Below, piece after piece: positions 60,690-64,000 of a DNA stretch of 64,000 nt (its first letter is position 1; each line of letters starts with the position of its first letter). This DNA comes from Azospirillum brasilense. GTDB lineage: Bacteria > Pseudomonadota > Alphaproteobacteria > Azospirillales > Azospirillaceae. The stretch spans positions 779,475-843,474 of the forward strand of contig NZ_CP032347.1 in assembly GCF_005222205.1 (NCBI RefSeq). The letters are read 5' to 3'. The translations under genes and the position numbers were made by a program. The notes under the pieces were generated by a model. The model searched no databases and was not told the DNA's origin. It saw only the letters and a program-made list of their open reading frames with translations.

Positions 60690-62258
60690 ATGGACGGGAT
60701 CAATCGCAAGGAACGGGCCGGCCGGATCGAGCGGAGCGGTGTCAACCGCCGCCAGTTCGGCACCCTGCTGGCCGCAGGGCCCTGGTGCGGCAGCGGCTGG
60801 CCGCTGCCGGCGTCGGCGGCTCCGCCGGTCCTGCGGGTGCGCATCGGCAGCGACATCGGCAACCTCGATCCCGCCCGCATCTTCCAGATCGAGAACCAGA
60901 CGGTCGCCACCCAGATCTTCAACGGGCTGGTCAAGTACGACGAGGCGACCAACGCCATCGTCCCCGACCTTGCCACCGGCTGGGAGATCTCCGGCGACGG
61001 CACCGTCTACAGCTTCGCCCTGCGCGGGGCGTCACCTGGCACAAGGGCTTCGGCCCCTTCACCTCCGACGACGTGAAGTTCTCGTTCGAGCGCGTGCTCG
61101 ACCCGCAGACCGGCAGCAGCTACAGCGGTCAGCTCGCCTCCATCAAATCCATCGAGACGCCGTCCCCGACCGCGTGTCATCACGCTGAAGAGCCGAACTC
61201 CGGCTTCCTGCACAAGGTGTCGGCCTTCAACCAAGGCTGATCGTCAGCCGCAAGGCGCTGGGCGAGATCGGCGACAAGGCCTTCCCCTGAACCCCGTCGG
61301 CACCGGCCCCTTCGTGTTCCAGAACTGGGCGCCGGGCCGCGAGGTGAAGCTGTCCGCCAACAAGGATTATTTCGCGGGCGCCCCCAAGGTCGAGAGGTGC
61401 AGTTCCGCGTCATCAAGGACGAGACGGCGGCGGCCATAGCCCTGGAGAACGGCGAGTCGACATCTTCTTCGGCCTGCAGCAGCCGGAGGTCATCCAGCGC
61501 CTGAAGGGCGCGCTTGGTCACCGTGCTCGACCGCGACGCCAACCACACGATCAACCTCGTCCTCAACACCTCGATCAAGCCGCTGGGCGATGTGCGGGTG
61601 CCGGCAGGCGATCTACCATGCCATCAACCGCAAGGCGCTGATCGACGGCTTCTTCAAGGGCACCAAGACGGAGGCGAGCGGCTTCCTCACCTCCTCCTTC
61701 CAGGAATTCACCGACCAGTCCCGCTGTTCCCCTACGACCCGGCGAAGGCCAAGGCGCTGCTCAAGGAGGCCGGGGTGGGAAGCTTCTCGCTCGACCTCGT
61801 GGCGCCGGGCGCCAACCCCTACGACAAGATCGTCGTGCCGATCGCCAGCGACCTCGCCGCCGTGGGCATCGACGCCAAGATCAAGGTGCTGGAGCGCGGC
61901 GCCTACCTCCAGGCGCGCAACAAGGGCACGGTGCCGACCTGCGTCACCGGCGTCGTCGGTGCCCCCGACCCGGACAGCCCGATCCTGTCGCTGTTCGCCA
62001 AGTCCTCCTTCCCGCCGGGCCTCAACACCGCCCATTACGAGGCATCGAGGACCTGATCGCCGCCGCCGGCCAGGCCCAGGGCGACGCCGCCCGCAAGGAG
62101 GTCTACGGGAAGATCCAGGCCAAGTCATGGGCGACGTGCCGGTGATCCCCCTCTACGCCGACCACCTGTTCATCGCCCACACCAAGAAGGTCTCCGGCTT
62201 CGTCCAGAACTCCCTGTTCACGATGAGCGCCTATCCGGTCTCGCTGCTGGAGGCCTGA
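60690..62258 (+). pseudogene. ABC importer solute-binding protein (family 5, dipeptide/amide type), frameshifted
   Basis: The N-terminus carries a Tat-type signal (NRRQFGTLLAAG) and the family 5 start LRVRIGSDIGNLDPARIFQ and NGLVKYDEATNAIVPDLATGWE. After about 61028 the homologous stretches fall in changing frames: TWHKGFGPFTSDDVKFSFERVLDP, NPVGTGPFVFQNWAPG, RQAIYHAINRKALIDGFFKG, and LYADHLFIAHTKKVSGF to the natural stop at 62256-62258. At least nine frame changes are required. The product would bind an oligopeptide-like or amide ligand in the periplasm and pass it to the permeases downstream. Confidence 0.75.
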
Positions 62259-62260
62259 CG

Positions 62261-63194
62261 ATGGACCGGCTTCTTCGCCAACTCTCGCAGCTCGCGATCA
62301 CGGTGTTCGGCATCGTGACCGTGACCTTCTTCCTGGTCCGGATGATCCCCGGCGACCCCGCGCAGTACATGCTGGGCGACTACGCGACCGAGGAGGCTGG
62401 CGACGCTGCGCGCCCAGCTCGGCCTCGACCAGCCGGTCTATGTGCAGTACGGGCTCTACGTGCTGCGCGCCGTCACCGGGGATTTCGGGTCGTCGTGGTC
62501 ACCGGCCGCCCGCGCTGGAGGAGATCCTGTTCAGCCTCCCCGACTCCGCGATCCTGGCCTTCGCCGGCCTCGCGGTGGCGGTGGTGATCGGGATCCCGCT
62601 CGGCATCCTCACCGCGGAGCGCCAGGGATCGTGGAGCGACATGCTGATCATGATCGTCGCGCTGTTCGGCATCTCCTTCCCGGTCTTCTGGCTCGGCCTC
62701 GCCTCCGTCCTGCTGTTCTCGCAGGAGCTGAAATGGTTCCCGGCGCTGGGGGCCAGCTCGGGCGGCGGGTTGCTGACGCACCTGCATCATCTGGTGCTTC
62801 CAGCCGGCGTGCTGGGCATCTCGGTCGCGGCCTACATCACCCGCCTGACCCGCTCGGCGATGCTGGAGGTGCTGGGCCAGGACTGCATCCGCGTCGCCCG
62901 CGCGATGGGCGTGCCGGAACGCCGGGTGGTGTGGCGGCTGGCGCTGAAGAACGCGCTGGTGCCGATCCTCGCCATCGTCGGGGTGACCTTCGCCTGGTCG
63001 CTGGCAGCGCCATCCTGATCGAGGTGGTGTTCAGCCGGCCCGGCATCGGCTCGATGATCCTGAAGGCGGTCTCGGCCCGCGACTACCAGCTCGTCCAGGC
63101 GGGCGTGCTGGTGCTGGCCGTCGCCGTCGTCCTCGTCAACAGCCTGCTCGACCTCGCCTACGGGCTGGTCGATCCGCGCCTGTCCACACGGTGA
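62261..63194 (+). pseudogene. ABC importer permease (DppB/OppB type), frameshifted
   Basis: Starts two bases after the binding-protein stop. Fragments cover the DppB family: LLRQLSQLAITVFGIVTVTFFLVRMIPGD at the N-terminus (shown in part), GLYVLRAVTGDFG, EEILFSLPDSAILAF, the inner loop DCIRVARAMGVPERRVVWR (EAA motif region) and the end VVLVNSLLDLAYGLVDPRL. Frame changes are needed near 62397, 62500 and 63005. The length of 934 is not a multiple of three, as expected for lost bases. Confidence 0.75.
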
Positions 63195-63197
63195 CCC

Positions 63198-64000
63198 ATG
63201 GCAGCCACAGCAACCCTTGCCGCGTCGCCGCGGCGGTCGTCCCTGATGCGCTATTTCCGCCATCCGGGCTTCCTGATCGGCGTGATCCTGCTGACCCTGC
63301 TGATCGTGGCGGTGGCGGCCCCCTGGATCGCCCCGATGTCGCCGCTTGAGACCGACCTCGCCAACACGCTGGCCCCGCCCTCGGCCGCGCATCTCCTGGG
63401 CACCGACCAGTTCGGGCGCGACGTGCTGTCCCGCCTGATCTGGGGCACCCGCATCTCGCTCCAGGTCGCCGTCGCGGTGATGGCGCTCTCGCTGTCGCTG
63501 GGGATGGTGATCGGCGCGGTCGCCGGTTTCTTCGGCGGCTGGGTCGAGCGGGTCACCGTCTCGATCATCGACATCCTGCTGGCCTTCCCCGGCTTCCTGC
63601 TGGCGCTCGCCCTGGTGGCCGCGCGCGGCTCCTCGCTGGAGTCGGTCATCATCGCCGTGGCGCTGGCCTTCACGCCGCGGGTCGCCGCGGTGATGCGGCG
63701 GTCGTCCTGACGATCAAGCCGCGCACCTACGTCGAGGCGTCGCGGGCCATCGGCATGGGCACGATGCGGCTGCTCTTCCTGCACGTCGTGCCGAACAGCC
63801 TGCCGCCGGTGATCGTGGTCGCCACGGTCAGCGCCGCCACCGCCATCCTGGCCGAAGCGGGCCTGAGCTTCCTCGGCCTCGGCGTCCAGCCGCCGGCCCC
63901 GACCTGGGGCAACGTGATCGCCGACGGCCAGAGCTTCCTGGCCTCCAACCCGCTGATCTCGCTGTCGGCGGGCATCTGCATCGCGGTGATGGTGGTCGCC
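63198..64000 (+). pseudogene. ABC importer permease (DppC/OppC type), frameshifted and cut by window end
   Basis: The N-terminal part is clean to about 63700 (LMRYFRHPGFLIGVILLTLL, HLLGTDQFGRDVLSRLIWGTRISLQV, VERVTVSIIDILLAFPGFLLALAL), where one missing base in CGGCGGTCG creates a stop at 63708. The second frame continues with LTIKPRTYVEASRAIGMG, the EAA motif, and ILAEAGLSFLGLG up to the window edge. It pairs with the DppB-type permease just upstream. The break resembles the others in this block. Confidence 0.75.

Overview
The window looks like a chromosome or megaplasmid segment of a plant-associated, high-GC alphaproteobacterium, most likely Azospirillum or a close Rhodospirillales relative. 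This is an inference from the roughly 68 percent GC coding sequence, the codon use, and the gene content: exopolysaccharide export genes, a PutA without its own DNA-binding domain paired with an Lrp-type regulator, a TRAP/hexuronate uptake cluster and SPINDLY-type OGT. I see no rRNA, tRNA, CRISPR array, transposase or phage gene.

Region 1 (1-14.9 kb, all minus strand) is an exopolysaccharide locus: flippase, polymerase/ligase, tyrosine autokinase chain-length regulator, UDP-sugar dehydrogenase, GNAT-like protein, a right-handed beta-helix protein with a small membrane protein before it, polysaccharide deacetylase, family 2 glycosyltransferase, and a large protein with two near-identical carbohydrate-binding modules joined to a second copy of the same beta-helix. 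The two related beta-helix proteins suggest a dedicated polymer-binding or polymer-tailoring function.

Region 2 (15.3-36.2 kb) is mostly housekeeping and regulatory: a PutR-like regulator divergent from proC and putA, an MBL-fold hydrolase, an extensin-like protein, an ECF sigma/anti-sigma pair, a PhnD-type sensor kinase with a FixJ-type regulator (TtrS/TtrR-like), thioredoxin 2, a chorismate-lyase-like protein, an SDR, pabB-pabC, a DsrE-like protein, a site-2 protease with CBS domains, and a short RTX repeat protein. Region 3 (36.6-47.4 kb) holds an AceE/MdeB-like E1 enzyme with a divergent Lrp regulator, a lower-GC orphan gene, a LysR regulator, an ExuT-like transporter, a GntR regulator and a complete TRAP transporter (dctPQM). 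Related AT-rich dyads lie before the ExuT-like gene, before dctP and after dctM, which suggests one regulon.

Region 4 (47.5-58.2 kb) carries a DUF808 membrane protein, an HTH protein, a 64-residue orphan, a TetR regulator whose operator-like palindrome recurs inside its terminator ahead of an SDR gene, an OGT, an HD hydrolase, a two-gene ABC exporter, a GFA protein and an amidase. Region 5 (58.2-64 kb) continues with a second amidase, an isochorismatase-like hydrolase and a divergent dipeptide-type ABC importer. The protein families are clear, but all five of these genes are broken by repeated single-base frameshifts, while the preceding 58 kb is clean. This points to locally poor consensus sequence, or less likely to recent decay of the whole module.
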